46,204 bases of DNA, taken from the NCBI RefSeq assembly GCF_024594815.1, contig NZ_JANJOU010000025.1, positions 1 through 46,204 on the forward strand, given 5' to 3'. Positions 25,736-35,118 of the stretch are shown one piece after another. The stretch comes from Roseomonas populi (GTDB lineage: Bacteria; Pseudomonadota; Alphaproteobacteria; Acetobacterales; Acetobacteraceae). Position 1 is the stretch's first letter. Each line of letters opens with the position of its first letter. A model generated the notes under the pieces. The model was given only the letters and a program-made list of their open reading frames with translations, was not told the DNA's origin and did not search any database. The position numbers and the translations under genes are program-made.

Positions 25736-27703
25736 TCACATCCCGTGCAATGGCCGCGCCGCGTTGCCTTGCTTCAGGTTTCGGAACCGCGCCATGGCCC
25801 AGAGGGGGAAGAACTTCGGGTAGCCGTGGTAGCGCAGGTAGAACACGCGCGGGAAGCCGCCGCCCGTGTAGTGGTCCTGTGCCCATAGCCCGTCCTCGCC
25901 CTGGCTGCGGCGCAGGTACTCGATCCCGCGCGCCACGGCCGGATGGTCCACCTCGCCAGCCGCCATCAGGCCCAGCAGGGCCCAGGCCGTCTGGGACGCG
26001 GTGGAGGGGGCGGGCTCGTAGCCCCGGTAGTCCAGCTTGTAGCTCTGGCAGTCCTCGCCCCAGCCGCCATCGGGATTCTGGATGCCGATCAGCCAGTCGG
26101 CCGCGCGGCGGACGGAGGGCGCGGTGCCGTCCAGCCCGGCGGCGTTGAGGGCGCAGAGGGCGGACCAGGTACCGTAGATGTAGTTCACGCCCCAGCGGCC
26201 GAACCAGCTTCCGTCCGGCTCCTGCTCGCGCTCCAGATAGTCCAGGGCGGCGCGCATGCGCGGGTTCTCCCGCGTCTCGCCGAGCTGGGCGAGCATGGAG
26301 ACGCAGCGGGCGGAGACGTCTGCGGTGGGTGGGTCCAGCAGGGCGCCGTGGTCGGCGAAGGGGATGTTGTTCAGATAGAAATGCGTGTTGTCGGCGTCGA
26401 AGGCGCCCCAGCCGCCATCGCCGCTCTGCAGCCCCACCGTCCACTCGGTGCCGCGCGCGATCGCCTCGTCGTAGCGCGAGTCCAGGCTCATCTGGCCGCG
26501 GGCGCGGTCCATGGCCATCACCACTACGGCGGTGTCGTCCAGGTCGGGGTAGTGGGCGTTGCGGTACTGGAAAGCCCAGCCACCCGGGCGGACATGCGGG
26601 CGCACCTCGGCCCAGTCGCCCTTCACCTCCAGCTCCTGCAGGGGCTTCAGCCATTCCAGGCCGCGCGCGGCGGCCGCCTCGGCGGCCTCGCCGCCCACCT
26701 CCAGCATGGCGTGCGCCGTCAGCGCCGTATCCCAGACCGGGGAGACGCAGGGCTGGCAATAGGCCTCGTCCTCACGGATGACGAGGAGCTTCTCCACGGA
26801 CTGCCGGGCGATGGCGCGGTCCGGGTGGTCCTCCGGGTAGCCCAGCGCGTCGTACATCATCACGGCATTCGCCATGGCCGGGTAGATGGCGCCCAGGCCA
26901 TCCTCGCCGTTCAGCCGCTCGGTCACGAAGGCCACGCAGCGGTCGATGGCCTGACGGCGCAGGGTTCGCGGCCAGAAGGGCTCGGCCACCTTCAGCCCGC
27001 CGTCCAGCCCGTTGAAGAACAGGGCCCAGCCCGGGTGCTTGTGGCTGCGCGCCCGCTTCCAGGAGAGGCGGCGGGAGGCAAAAAGCTCCTGGATGCGTAC
27101 GCCGCGCGGGTTGCGCGCCCGCACGCGCATCGCCTGCAGCACCAGCAGCGGCACCAGCACCGTGCGCGCCCAGTAGGACATGCGGCCGATATGCACGGGG
27201 AACCAGCGCGGCAGCAGGATCATCTCCACCGGGATGGTGGGGACGCGGCGCCAGGAGAGCTCGCCGTACATGGCCAGCAGGATACGGGTGAAGACGTTGG
27301 CGCGCCCTGCGCCCCCGTGCGCGAGGATGGTGGTGCGGGCGCGGGCCATGTGCGGGGCGTCCGGGCTGTCCCCGATCATCTTCAGGGCGAAGTAGGCCTT
27401 CACGGAGGCGCTGATGTCGAAGGCGCCGCCGTGGAACAGGGGCCAGCCGCCGTGGTCGCCCTGGATGCGGCGGAGATAGTTGCCGATCCTGCGCTCCAGC
27501 TCGAGGTCGTCCGGCTCGGCCAGGTGCTGGCGCAGCAGGATGTACTCGGCGGGAATGGTGGCGTCCGCCTCCAGCTCGAAGACCCAGTGGCCGTCCTCCC
27601 GCTGCTGCCGCAGCAGCGCGTCGGAGGCGCGGGAGATCCCGGCCTGGACGGCGTTCAGGTCGATCTCGGTGTCGGAGAGGAGGTCGTTCGGCAAATCCGT
27701 CAT
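25736..27703 (-). CDS. Squalene-hopene cyclase (HpnF)
   Basis: Cyclises squalene to hopene and hopanol, the first committed hopanoid step, as a monotopic membrane enzyme. The 655-residue length is normal. The catalytic DLDDTA motif is at 387-392 (the middle Asp is the proton donor), and several QW repeats are seen, such as QREDGHW, QGDHGGWPLF, QSGDGGWGAF, QEPDGSWFGRWG, QNPDGGWGED and QGEDGLW. ATG 27703 overlaps the stop of hpnB, so hpnA-hpnB-shc read as one - strand unit. Squalene synthesis genes hpnC, hpnD and hpnE, usually nearby, are not in this window. Confidence 0.97.
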   Translation of the reverse strand: MTDLPNDLLSDTEIDLNAVQAGISRASDALLRQQREDGHWVFELEADATIPAEYILLRQHLAEPDDLELERRIGNYLRRIQGDHGGWPLFHGGAFDISASVKAYFALKMIGDSPDAPHMARARTTILAHGGAGRANVFTRILLAMYGELSWRRVPTIPVEMILLPRWFPVHIGRMSYWARTVLVPLLVLQAMRVRARNPRGVRIQELFASRRLSWKRARSHKHPGWALFFNGLDGGLKVAEPFWPRTLRRQAIDRCVAFVTERLNGEDGLGAIYPAMANAVMMYDALGYPEDHPDRAIARQSVEKLLVIREDEAYCQPCVSPVWDTALTAHAMLEVGGEAAEAAAARGLEWLKPLQELEVKGDWAEVRPHVRPGGWAFQYRNAHYPDLDDTAVVVMAMDRARGQMSLDSRYDEAIARGTEWTVGLQSGDGGWGAFDADNTHFYLNNIPFADHGALLDPPTADVSARCVSMLAQLGETRENPRMRAALDYLEREQEPDGSWFGRWGVNYIYGTWSALCALNAAGLDGTAPSVRRAADWLIGIQNPDGGWGEDCQSYKLDYRGYEPAPSTASQTAWALLGLMAAGEVDHPAVARGIEYLRRSQGEDGLWAQDHYTGGGFPRVFYLRYHGYPKFFPLWAMARFRNLKQGNAARPLHGM

Positions 27704-28848
27704 GCGCGGCCCGCCATGGCCTGGGCCCGCCCTTTCCACATCCCGCCCTTGCCGCGCCAGACCTGCAGGGCGGATTGCAGGGTGAACCATGTATAGGCCG
27801 CCCCGATGACCGGCAGTGCCGGCCCCCAGAGCGGAGAGACGCGGTAGAAGCGGAGCATGGGCTGGAAGGCAAGCGCCATCATCGCCCAGGCTACCAGCCC
27901 CGCGATCCGCGCAGGGCCATCCCCGAAGAGGGCCAGGGCGGGCGGAAGCAGGTAGGTGAGGGCCATGCCCAGCACCGTTCCCGCCAGCAGAAGGGGTGAG
28001 TAGCCGAGCTGGGCATAGGCGGAGCGGGAAACCATCCGGCCGATCTCGGCCACCCCGCCATAGGGGCGCAGGCTGCGGGCGCGCCGGGTCAGGTCCAGCC
28101 GGATGGGGCCGGTCCCCTTCAGGCGGCGGGCCAGGTTGCAGTCGTCGATGATGGCGGTGCGGATGGCGGCGATCCCGCCGATGCGCTCCAGCGCCTCGCG
28201 CCGGACCAGCATGCAGCCGCCGGCACCGGCGGCCGTGCGGGCCCGCGCATCCGCCACCCAACGGAAGGGGTAGAGCGTCTGGAAGAAGAACACGAAGGCC
28301 GGGATCAGGAAACGCTCCGCCGCCGTGGCGCAGGAGAGCTCGGCCATGAGGGAAACGAGGGAGAGCCGCCCCGCCTCCGCCCGCGCCACCAGGGCGCGCA
28401 GATTGTCGGGCGCGTGGCCGATATCGGCATCGGTCAGCAGCAAGTAGTCCGGGGCATCCCCGGCATGGCGCACGCCCTGGGAGAGTGCCCAGAGCTTGCC
28501 CGTCCAGCCCCCGGGCAGGGGCTCGCCCCGCAGCACCTCCAGTGGGGCGCGGTCGGCGGTGGCCCCGAGGGCTGACATCGCTGCCTCGGCGGTGCCGTCC
28601 GTGCTGCCGTCATCCACGAGGATCACGGAGAAGGGGCCGGGATAGTCCTGCGCGCGCAGGCTGCCGATGGAGCGGGCGATCACGTCCGCCTCGTCCCGCG
28701 CGGGCACCACGGCGACCACGCGGGGCCAGGCCGCTGGCTCCGGCGCCGGGTCGCGGCTGTCACGCTCCCGGCACAGCCAGAAGCCGCCGCGGGCGAGGAG
28801 CAGGACGAGCCAGATCGCGACCGGTACCAGGCCGAGGAGGAGGGACAT
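27700..28848 (-). CDS. HpnB, hopene-associated family 2 glycosyltransferase-like protein
   Basis: A 382-residue membrane-attached GT2-fold protein often found beside squalene-hopene cyclase; its exact reaction is not established. An N-terminal helix (SLLLGLVPVAIWLVLLLA) is followed by the nucleotide-sugar domain with VVAVVPARDEADVI, VILVDDGSTDGT and the metal-binding LLLTDADIGH. Three C-terminal hydrophobic segments (about 280-365) anchor it. It ends in a four-base overlap with shc and starts three bases after hpnA ends, so the three genes are likely co-transcribed and co-translated. Confidence 0.93.
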   Translation of the reverse strand: MSLLLGLVPVAIWLVLLLARGGFWLCRERDSRDPAPEPAAWPRVVAVVPARDEADVIARSIGSLRAQDYPGPFSVILVDDGSTDGTAEAAMSALGATADRAPLEVLRGEPLPGGWTGKLWALSQGVRHAGDAPDYLLLTDADIGHAPDNLRALVARAEAGRLSLVSLMAELSCATAAERFLIPAFVFFFQTLYPFRWVADARARTAAGAGGCMLVRREALERIGGIAAIRTAIIDDCNLARRLKGTGPIRLDLTRRARSLRPYGGVAEIGRMVSRSAYAQLGYSPLLLAGTVLGMALTYLLPPALALFGDGPARIAGLVAWAMMALAFQPMLRFYRVSPLWGPALPVIGAAYTWFTLQSALQVWRGKGGMWKGRAQAMAGRA

Positions 28849-28851
28849 GCC

Positions 28852-29883
28852 CTATAGATAGCCCGCGCCGCGGAACCACGCGATGGCATCGGCGACGCCC
28901 TGCTGCCAGGGCCGGGCGGTATAGCCCAGCTCCCGCTCCGCCTTGGCCGAGGTGAAGAACATCCGGTAGCGGGACATGTTCAGCCCATCCACCGTCAGCA
29001 TCGGCTCCTTCCCCGTGATCCGTGCCACCGCCTCCGCGCCCCAGGCCAGGGGGTAGAGGGGGCCGCGCGGCAGCTTCACGCGGGGGGCGGGACGGTTGGA
29101 GAGCCGCGCCACCTCCGCCAGGAAATCTTGCAGGGAGACGTTCTGGCCGCCGAGGATGTAGCGCTCGCCGGCCCGCCCCCGCTCAAAGGCCAGCAGGTGG
29201 CCCTCCGCGATGTCGTCCACATGGGCGAAGTTCAGCCCTGTCTCGACGAAAGCGGGGATCTTGCCGCGCGCGCCGTCCAGGATGATGCGGCCGGTGGGGG
29301 TGGGTCGGATGTCGCGCGGGCCGATGGGGGTGGAGGGGTTCACGACCACCGCGGGCAGGCCGTCCCCGGCCACCATCGCTTCCACCACACGCTCGGCCGC
29401 GGTCTTGCTTTGCTTATAGGCGCCGATGGCGGCTGCGGGGTCCTGCGGGGCGGTTTCGTCCACCGGGCCGGCGGCGCCGGCCAGCTTCAGGGTGGCGACG
29501 CTGCTCGTGTAGACGATCCGCTCCACCCCGGCTGCCTGCGCCGCCCGCATCAGGTCGCGCGTGCCCTCCACGTTCACCCGGTGGATCACCGAGGGATCGG
29601 GGGCCCAGAGCCGGTAATCCGCCGCGACATGGAAAAGGTACCGCACCCCCGCGAGCGCGGCGCGGAGGGAGGCGGGGTCGGTCAGGTCGCCGGCCACGGG
29701 TTCCCAACCCATCCCCTCCAGATTGCCGCGCGGGCTGGAGGGACGGATGAGGACCCGTACGCGCAGGCCGCGCGCCGTGAGGGCCCGGGCGACGGCCGAT
29801 CCCAGGAAGCCGGACGCACCGGTGACGAGCGCGGTCTCGCCTGGGTGGAGTGAAAAGGGGGCGGGGCCGGGAAGGGGCCCCAC
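28852..29883 (-). CDS. HpnA, hopanoid-associated NAD(P)-dependent sugar epimerase/dehydrogenase
   Basis: A 343-residue extended short-chain dehydrogenase (dihydroflavonol-reductase-like) found in hopanoid loci; its substrate is unproven. The cofactor motif VTGASGFLGSAVARAL is near residues 20-35, and the catalytic Tyr-x3-Lys is in GAYKQSKTAAERVV. FAHVDDIAEGHLLAFERG and GERYILGGQNVSL match the family. The GTG start at 29883 adds about 15 residues before the Rossmann fold; no ATG occurs there, so the start is not certain. It is first in the hpnA-hpnB-shc unit. Confidence 0.92.
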   Translation of the reverse strand: MGPLPGPAPFSLHPGETALVTGASGFLGSAVARALTARGLRVRVLIRPSSPRGNLEGMGWEPVAGDLTDPASLRAALAGVRYLFHVAADYRLWAPDPSVIHRVNVEGTRDLMRAAQAAGVERIVYTSSVATLKLAGAAGPVDETAPQDPAAAIGAYKQSKTAAERVVEAMVAGDGLPAVVVNPSTPIGPRDIRPTPTGRIILDGARGKIPAFVETGLNFAHVDDIAEGHLLAFERGRAGERYILGGQNVSLQDFLAEVARLSNRPAPRVKLPRGPLYPLAWGAEAVARITGKEPMLTVDGLNMSRYRMFFTSAKAERELGYTARPWQQGVADAIAWFRGAGYL

Positions 29884-30281
29884 TACGGGGGCGATCGGCC
29901 GGTCAGCGTCAGGAATGGCCTGCGTTCCCTTTTATGGCGGTGCCCGGCATGCCCGGAGGTCTGTTGAACGTCAAACCCGGCCCGGAGGGAATAGCTTTCG
30001 GATCAGATCCAGAACGGAAATAAAGCGTTCCGGCGATGAACACTGGTTCTCCTCGGGAAGGGGCTGCTCCGGGATGAAACCCTTTCGGCGCGACCAGATC
30101 GGAAGAGCAGGGCTCGACAAGCCCGCATCAAGACGGATCTGTTGTTCGAATTTGAGAGGCATTCTCAAATTCAGGGTTGCCAATAGTTACCCCCGATCTC
30201 GTCGCCTTGCTCGATATTGCGGGAACCGGGTACTACTCCAAGTGTTATCTCGTAATGCGGCACTAGGTCTGGGAGGGCCAC
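29884..30281. promoter_or_regulatory. Divergent regulatory region between hpnA and fdoG
   Basis: About 400 bases of lower GC separate the hpnA unit (-) from the formate dehydrogenase operon (+), so promoters for both are expected here. No convincing -10/-35 or -12/-24 box could be fixed by eye. A strong inverted repeat lies at 30148-30172. Near the fdoG start a GGGAGGG stretch supplies the ribosome site. A 13-base string at 30097-30109 equals a common sequencing-adapter core (see findings). Confidence 0.55.
30148..30172. promoter_or_regulatory. Perfect 10-bp inverted repeat upstream of fdoG
   Basis: GAATTTGAGA, five bases, then TCTCAAATTC. It is AT-rich in a GC-rich setting and centred about 122 bases before the fdoG start. 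Size and symmetry fit a dimeric repressor or activator site (TTGAGA-N5-TCTCAA core); a transcript hairpin is the other option. The regulator is unknown. Confidence 0.5.
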
Positions 30282-33200
30282 ATGAACATGGAACTCTCGC
30301 GGCGCGGCCTGCTGAAGGTCGCCGGCGCGGGCGTTGCTGGTACGTCACTCGGGGCAATGGGTTTCAGTGAGGCGGAGGCCGCGGTCGCGGCCCATGTCAG
30401 GCCCCTGAAGCTCGCGAACCTGAACGAGACGCGCAGCATCTGCACCTACTGCTCGGTGGCATGCGGCATCATCGCCTATTCGAAGGGTGACCGCCGCAAG
30501 GGCGAGCGCGCCGAGCTGATCCACATCGAGGGCGACGTCGACCATCCCACGAATCTCGGCACGCTCTGCCCCAAGGGTGCGGCGCTGAAGGATTTCGTGA
30601 AGTCGGCCTCCCGCCTGCAGTACCCGATGATCCGCAAGCCCGGCTCGGACCGGTTCGAGCGGGTGAGCTGGGATTTCGCCCTGGACCGCATCGCGCGCCT
30701 GATGAAGGACGACCGCGACGCGAACTTCGTGGCGAAGAACCACGACGGGCTGGCGGTGAACCGGTGGACCACCACCGGCATGCTCGCCGCCTCCGCCACC
30801 ACCAACGAGACGGCCTGGGCGACCTTCAAGGTCGCCAAGGCCCTCGGGATCGTCGGATTCGATAACCAGGCGCGCGTCTGACACGGCCCCACGGTGTCCA
30901 GTTTGGGCCCGACATTTGGCCGTGGAGCGATGACGAACTCCTGGACCGACATCAAGAACGCCGACCTCGTTGTCGTCATGGGCGGCAATGCGGCGGAAGC
31001 GCACCCGTGCGGCTTCAAGTGGGTGACGGAGGCGAAGGCGCATCGCGGCGCCAAGCTGATCGTCGTCGACCCGCGCTATACCCGCACGGCCTCCGTCTCC
31101 GACTTCTACGCCCCGATCCGGCAGGGATCGGACATCGCCTTCCTGAACGGGCTGATCAATTACTGCATCACCAACGACAAGGTGCAGTGGGAGTACACGA
31201 AGGCCTACACGAACGCCGCCTTCATCGTGAAGGAGGGCTTCGGGTACCAGGACGGCCTGTTCACGGGCTATGACGAGGAGAAGCGGGACTACGACCGCAG
31301 CACCTGGGACTATGAGATCGGGGAGGACGGCTTCGCCAAGGTCGACCCGACGCTCCAGCACCCGCGCTGCGTCTGGAACCTGCTGAAGCAGCACGTCTCG
31401 GTTTATACGCCGGAGATGGTGTCGAACATCTGTGGCACGCCGAAGGACAAGTTCCTGCGGGTGGCTCAGATGGTCGCGGAGACGTCCGCGCCGAACAAGG
31501 TCATGACGTCGATGTACGCCCTGGGCTGGACCCAGCACTCCCACGGCGCGCAGAACATCCGCGCCATGGCGATGCTGCAGCTCATCCTCGGCAACATCGG
31601 GCTGCGCGGTGGCGGCATGAACGCGCTGCGCGGGCACTCCAACATCCAGGGGCTGACGGATCTGGGGCTGATGTCCCACCTCCTCACCGGCTACCTGAAC
31701 ATGCCTTCGGAGGCGGAACCCGACTACGCCACCTACATGAAGTCGCGGCAGTTCAAGCCGCTGCGCCCGGGCCAGACGAGCTACTGGCAGAACTACTCGA
31801 AGTTCATGGTCTCCTTCCAGAAGGCCATGTGGGGCGACGTGGCGCAGGCCTCGAACGACTGGTGCTACGACTACCTCTCCAAGCTGGATGTCCCGGCCTA
31901 CGACATCCTGCGGATGTTCGAGCTGATGAATCAGGGGCGGGTGAACGGCTACATCTGCCAGGGCTTCAACCCGCTGATGGCCGTTCCCGACCGGGCGAAG
32001 GTCACCTCGGCCCTCTCCAAGCTGAAGTTCCTCATCACGATGGACCCGCTGGAGACGGAGACGGCGCGCTTCTGGGAGAACCACGGTGAGTTCAACGCCG
32101 TGGACACCAAGAGCATCCAGACCGAGGTGATCCAGCTTCCCACCGTCTGCTTCGCGGAGGATGAGGGGTCCCTCACCAATTCCGGGCGCTGGCTGCAGTG
32201 GTTCTGGCCCTCCGCCACGCCTCCGGGCGAGGCGAAGCCGGACACGGCCATCATGGCGGAGATCCTTCTCCGCATGCGGGAGCTGTACAAGAAGGAAGGG
32301 GGCGCCTTCCCCGACCCTGTCCTGAACCTCTCCTGGGACTACCATAACCCGCGTGAGCCGGAGCCGGAGGAGCTGGCCCGCGAGATCAACGGGCGCGCGC
32401 TCGTCGATCTCAAGGACCCGGCCGATCCGTCCAAGGTGCTGGTGCCGGCGGGCAAGCAGGTGGTGAACTTCTCCCAGCTGCGGGACGACGGCTCCACCAT
32501 GTGCGGCTGCTGGATCTACTCCGGCTGCTTCAACGAGGCGGGCAACAACATGGCCCGGCGGGACAACCGTGACCCCTCGGGCCTGGGCACGCACCCGAAC
32601 TGGACCTTCGCCTGGCCGCTGAACCGCCGCACCCTCTACAACGGGGCCTCGGCGGACACGCAGGGCCGGCCGTGGGATCCCAGCCGCAAGCTGCTGGAGT
32701 GGGACGGCACGAAATGGGTGAGCGACGACGTTCCGGATATCGGGCCGACGTCCAAGCCCGGCGAGGTGCAGCCCTTCATCATGAACCAGGAGGGGGTCTC
32801 GCGCCTCTTCGCCCGGGGCATGATGCGGGACGGGCCCTTCCCCGCGCATCTCGAGCCGTTCGAGAGCCCGGTGCAGAACGTGTTCAACCGCCGCATGCGG
32901 GGCAACCCGGTCGGCCGCGTCTTCGAGAGCGATGTCGGCCGCTTCGGCAACGCGGACGAGTTCCCGTTCTTCGCGACCTCGTACCGGCTGACGGAGCACT
33001 TCCACTACTGGACGAAGCACAACGTGGTGAATGCCACGCTGCAGCCCGAGTTCTTCGTGGAGATCTCCGAGCAGCTCGCGGCGCTGCGCGGAGTGGAGAA
33101 CGGGAGCTGGGTGCGCGTGTGGTCCAAGCGCGGATCGGTGAAGGCGCGCGCCGTCGTCACTAAGCGCATCCGCCCGCTGATCTGCGATGGCAAGGAGGTG

Positions 33201-33368
33201 CATGTGGTGGGCGTGCCCATTCACTGGGGCTTCATGGGCGCTGCGAAGAAGGGCCACAGCGTGAACACGCTGACCATGCCCGTGGGCGAGGCGAACATCG
33301 AGACGCCGGCGGTGAAGGCGTTCCTCGTCAACCTGGAGCCGACCACGGCTCCCGGCGTTCAGTCGTGA
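30282..33368 (+). CDS. Formate dehydrogenase major subunit, selenocysteine-containing
   Basis: The catalytic molybdopterin subunit of a membrane formate dehydrogenase (FdnG/FdoG type), oxidising formate in the periplasm. The N-terminal [12 protein letters not shown] is a twin-arginine signal. A [4Fe-4S] site is formed by Cys54, Cys57, Cys61 and Cys96. Codon 200 is TGA (30879-30881), and the flanks (DNQARV before, [19 protein letters not shown] after) match the selenocysteine site of E. coli FdnG/FdoG, so TGA is read as Sec. The whole reading frame is 1,028 residues, normal for the family. A SECIS hairpin follows the TGA. The start ATG 30282 has GGGAGGG just upstream. It heads a + strand run that includes its own maturation and selenium genes. 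Confidence 0.96.
30882..30925 (+). promoter_or_regulatory. Bacterial SECIS element in fdoG
   Basis: Directly after the Sec TGA, bases 30892-30911 fold into a hairpin: eight pairs with one G.U, a single bulged U and a three-base loop GUU. Counting the U of UGA as 1, the bulge is U17 (30895) and the loop holds G23 and U24 (30901-30902), the positions recognised by SelB in E. coli. The first eleven bases, TGACACGGCCC, equal those of E. coli fdhF. A lower pairing, CCACGG 30889-30894 with CCGTGG 30920-30925, is an alternative. Confidence 0.88.
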
Positions 33369-33381
33369 AGGGGGTGCAGTC

Positions 33382-34398
33382 ATGAGCGGCAGCACGACCT
33401 ACCAGAGCCCGCGCACCGCGGTCTCCAACCCGCCGGTCACGCCCGTGGCCGCAGGCTTCGGAGAGGCGGACCTCATCCGCCGCTCCGCCACCAGTGACCT
33501 GCCGCCCCCGCAGCGGCAGCTCACCCCCGTGGCGAAGCTGATCGACGTCTCCAAGTGCATCGGCTGCAAGGCCTGCCAGTCGGCCTGCATCGAGTGGAAC
33601 GACACGAAGCCGGACATCGGATCGAATCACGGGATCTACGACAATCCCCGTGACCTCACCGAGAACATGTTCACCCTCATGCGGTTCACGGAGTGGGTGA
33701 ACCCGGAGACGGACAACCTGGAGTGGCTCATCCGCAAGGATGGCTGCATGCACTGCTCCGACCCGGGCTGCCTGCGGGCCTGCCCGGCGCCGGGCGCGAT
33801 CGTGCAGTACACGAACGGGATCGTGGACTTCATCCACGAGAACTGCATCGGCTGCGGCTACTGCGTGAAGGGCTGCCCCTTCAACATCCCCCGCATCTCG
33901 AAGGCGGATCACCGCTCCTACAAGTGCACCCTCTGCTCGGACCGCGTGGCCGTCGGCCAGGGCCCGGCCTGCGCGAAGGCCTGCCCGACCCAGGCGATCG
34001 TGTTCGGCACGAAGGAGGACATGAAGCGGCATGCCGAGGGGCGGATCGCGGACCTGAAGTCCCGTGGCTACGCCAATGCGGGGCTCTACGATCCGCCGGG
34101 CGTGGGCGGCACGCATGTGATGTACGTGCTGCACCACAACGACAAGCCGAACATCTATGCCGGCCTGCCGGAGAACCCGCGCATCTCCCCGATCGTGCAG
34201 ACCTGGAAGGGCGTGACGAAGTATGTCGGCCTGGCCGCCATGGGCTTCCTGGCGGCCGGCAGCCTCATCCACGGCGTCTTCGCCCGGCCCAACCGGGTGA
34301 CGGAGGAGGATGACGAGCACGGCGAGCGACTGGTGGAGGGCAAGCCCGTGCCGCCGCCGAAGCCGGAGACCTATCCGGACGGCGGGGAGCGCGCCTGA
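33382..34398 (+). CDS. Formate dehydrogenase iron-sulfur (beta) subunit
   Basis: Carries electrons from the catalytic subunit to the cytochrome. The 338-residue protein has four [4Fe-4S] cysteine sets: [41 protein letters not shown] and KCTLCSDR...[11 protein letters not shown]-terminal membrane helix ([20 protein letters not shown], about 284-303) holds it to the membrane, as in FdnH/FdoH. A 45-residue N-terminal extension comes before the first cluster. It starts 14 bases after fdoG; its stop overlaps the next ATG by one base (TGATG). Confidence 0.95.
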   Translation: MSGSTTYQSPRTAVSNPPVTPVAAGFGEADLIRRSATSDLPPPQRQLTPVAKLIDVSKCIGCKACQSACIEWNDTKPDIGSNHGIYDNPRDLTENMFTLMRFTEWVNPETDNLEWLIRKDGCMHCSDPGCLRACPAPGAIVQYTNGIVDFIHENCIGCGYCVKGCPFNIPRISKADHRSYKCTLCSDRVAVGQGPACAKACPTQAIVFGTKEDMKRHAEGRIADLKSRGYANAGLYDPPGVGGTHVMYVLHHNDKPNIYAGLPENPRISPIVQTWKGVTKYVGLAAMGFLAAGSLIHGVFARPNRVTEEDDEHGERLVEGKPVPPPKPETYPDGGERA

Positions 34399-35078
34399 TG
34401 GTGGAGCGTATCCAGCCCGGGGATGTCATCCACCCCGGCAAGCCGAGCACGGTGGGCCGCTACGGCCCGCTGGCGCGGCTGAACCACTGGGTCACGGCGG
34501 CCAGCCTGATCCTGCTGGCGCTCTCCGGCCTCGCGCTGTTCACGCCCTCCCTCTACTGGCTCACGGGCCTGTTCGGAGGCGGGCAGAACACGCGGGCGCT
34601 GCACCCCTGGATCGGGGTACTGCTCTTCGTGAGCTTCTTCATCTTCTTCTTCCAGCTCTGGCGGGCCAACCTGCCGCAGCGGGTGGACTGGGTGTGGCTG
34701 TCGAAGATCAAGGACGTGGTCGGCGGGCATGAGGAGCGGCTGCCGGAGCTCGGCAAGTACAATGCCGGCCAGAAGTTCATCTTCTGGTCCATGGCCGGGC
34801 TGATCCTGGTACTGATCGTCAGCGGCGTCCTGATCTGGGAGCAGTACTTCGCCGACTACGTGGACATCCCGGTCCGCCGGATCGCGGTGATCACCCACTC
34901 CATCGCGGCGGTTCTGGCGATCTGCGTGTTCATCCTGCACGTCTATGCGGGCATCTGGACGCGCGGCACGCTTCGGGCCATGACCCGGGGCGACGTGACG
35001 GCGGGCTGGGCCTGGCGCCACCACCGCAAGTGGCTGCGGGACATCGCCGCGCAAAAGCGGGTTGATCCGGCCGAGTAA
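34398..35078 (+). CDS. Formate dehydrogenase cytochrome b556 (gamma) subunit
   Basis: The membrane subunit that binds two b haems and reduces quinone. The 226-residue protein has four transmembrane helices (about 35-50, 72-90, 132-150, 168-190). Candidate haem ligands include His32 (RLNHWV), His in RALHPWIG, and His in VITHSIAAV and FILHVYAGIW, in the order seen in FdnI/FdoI. It is translationally coupled to fdoH by the TGATG overlap. Its presence shows the enzyme feeds the respiratory chain and not a soluble NAD-linked system. Confidence 0.94.
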   Translation: MVERIQPGDVIHPGKPSTVGRYGPLARLNHWVTAASLILLALSGLALFTPSLYWLTGLFGGGQNTRALHPWIGVLLFVSFFIFFFQLWRANLPQRVDWVWLSKIKDVVGGHEERLPELGKYNAGQKFIFWSMAGLILVLIVSGVLIWEQYFADYVDIPVRRIAVITHSIAAVLAICVFILHVYAGIWTRGTLRAMTRGDVTAGWAWRHHRKWLRDIAAQKRVDPAE

Positions 35079-35118
35079 GATAGAAGGGGCGTGGCCGGTC
35101 CGGCCCGCCGAAGGTGAC

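Noticed and set aside
29971-30183. A 70-residue frame (TTG start) on the - strand in the fdoG upstream region.
   Set aside because: It contains the inverted repeat and the adapter-like string, lacks a known domain and shows no typical codon use; treated as non-coding.
30282-30881. A 199-residue truncated formate dehydrogenase followed by a second gene starting near 30894 (a broken gene).
   Set aside because: The TGA is at the known Sec position, a SECIS hairpin with the right bases follows, the frame does not shift, and a full selA-selB-selC-selD set is present.
30345-33395. A 1,016-residue open frame on the - strand opposite fdoG.
   Set aside because: It is rich in His, Arg, Val and Leu with no family motif; long antisense frames arise by chance opposite high-GC3 genes.
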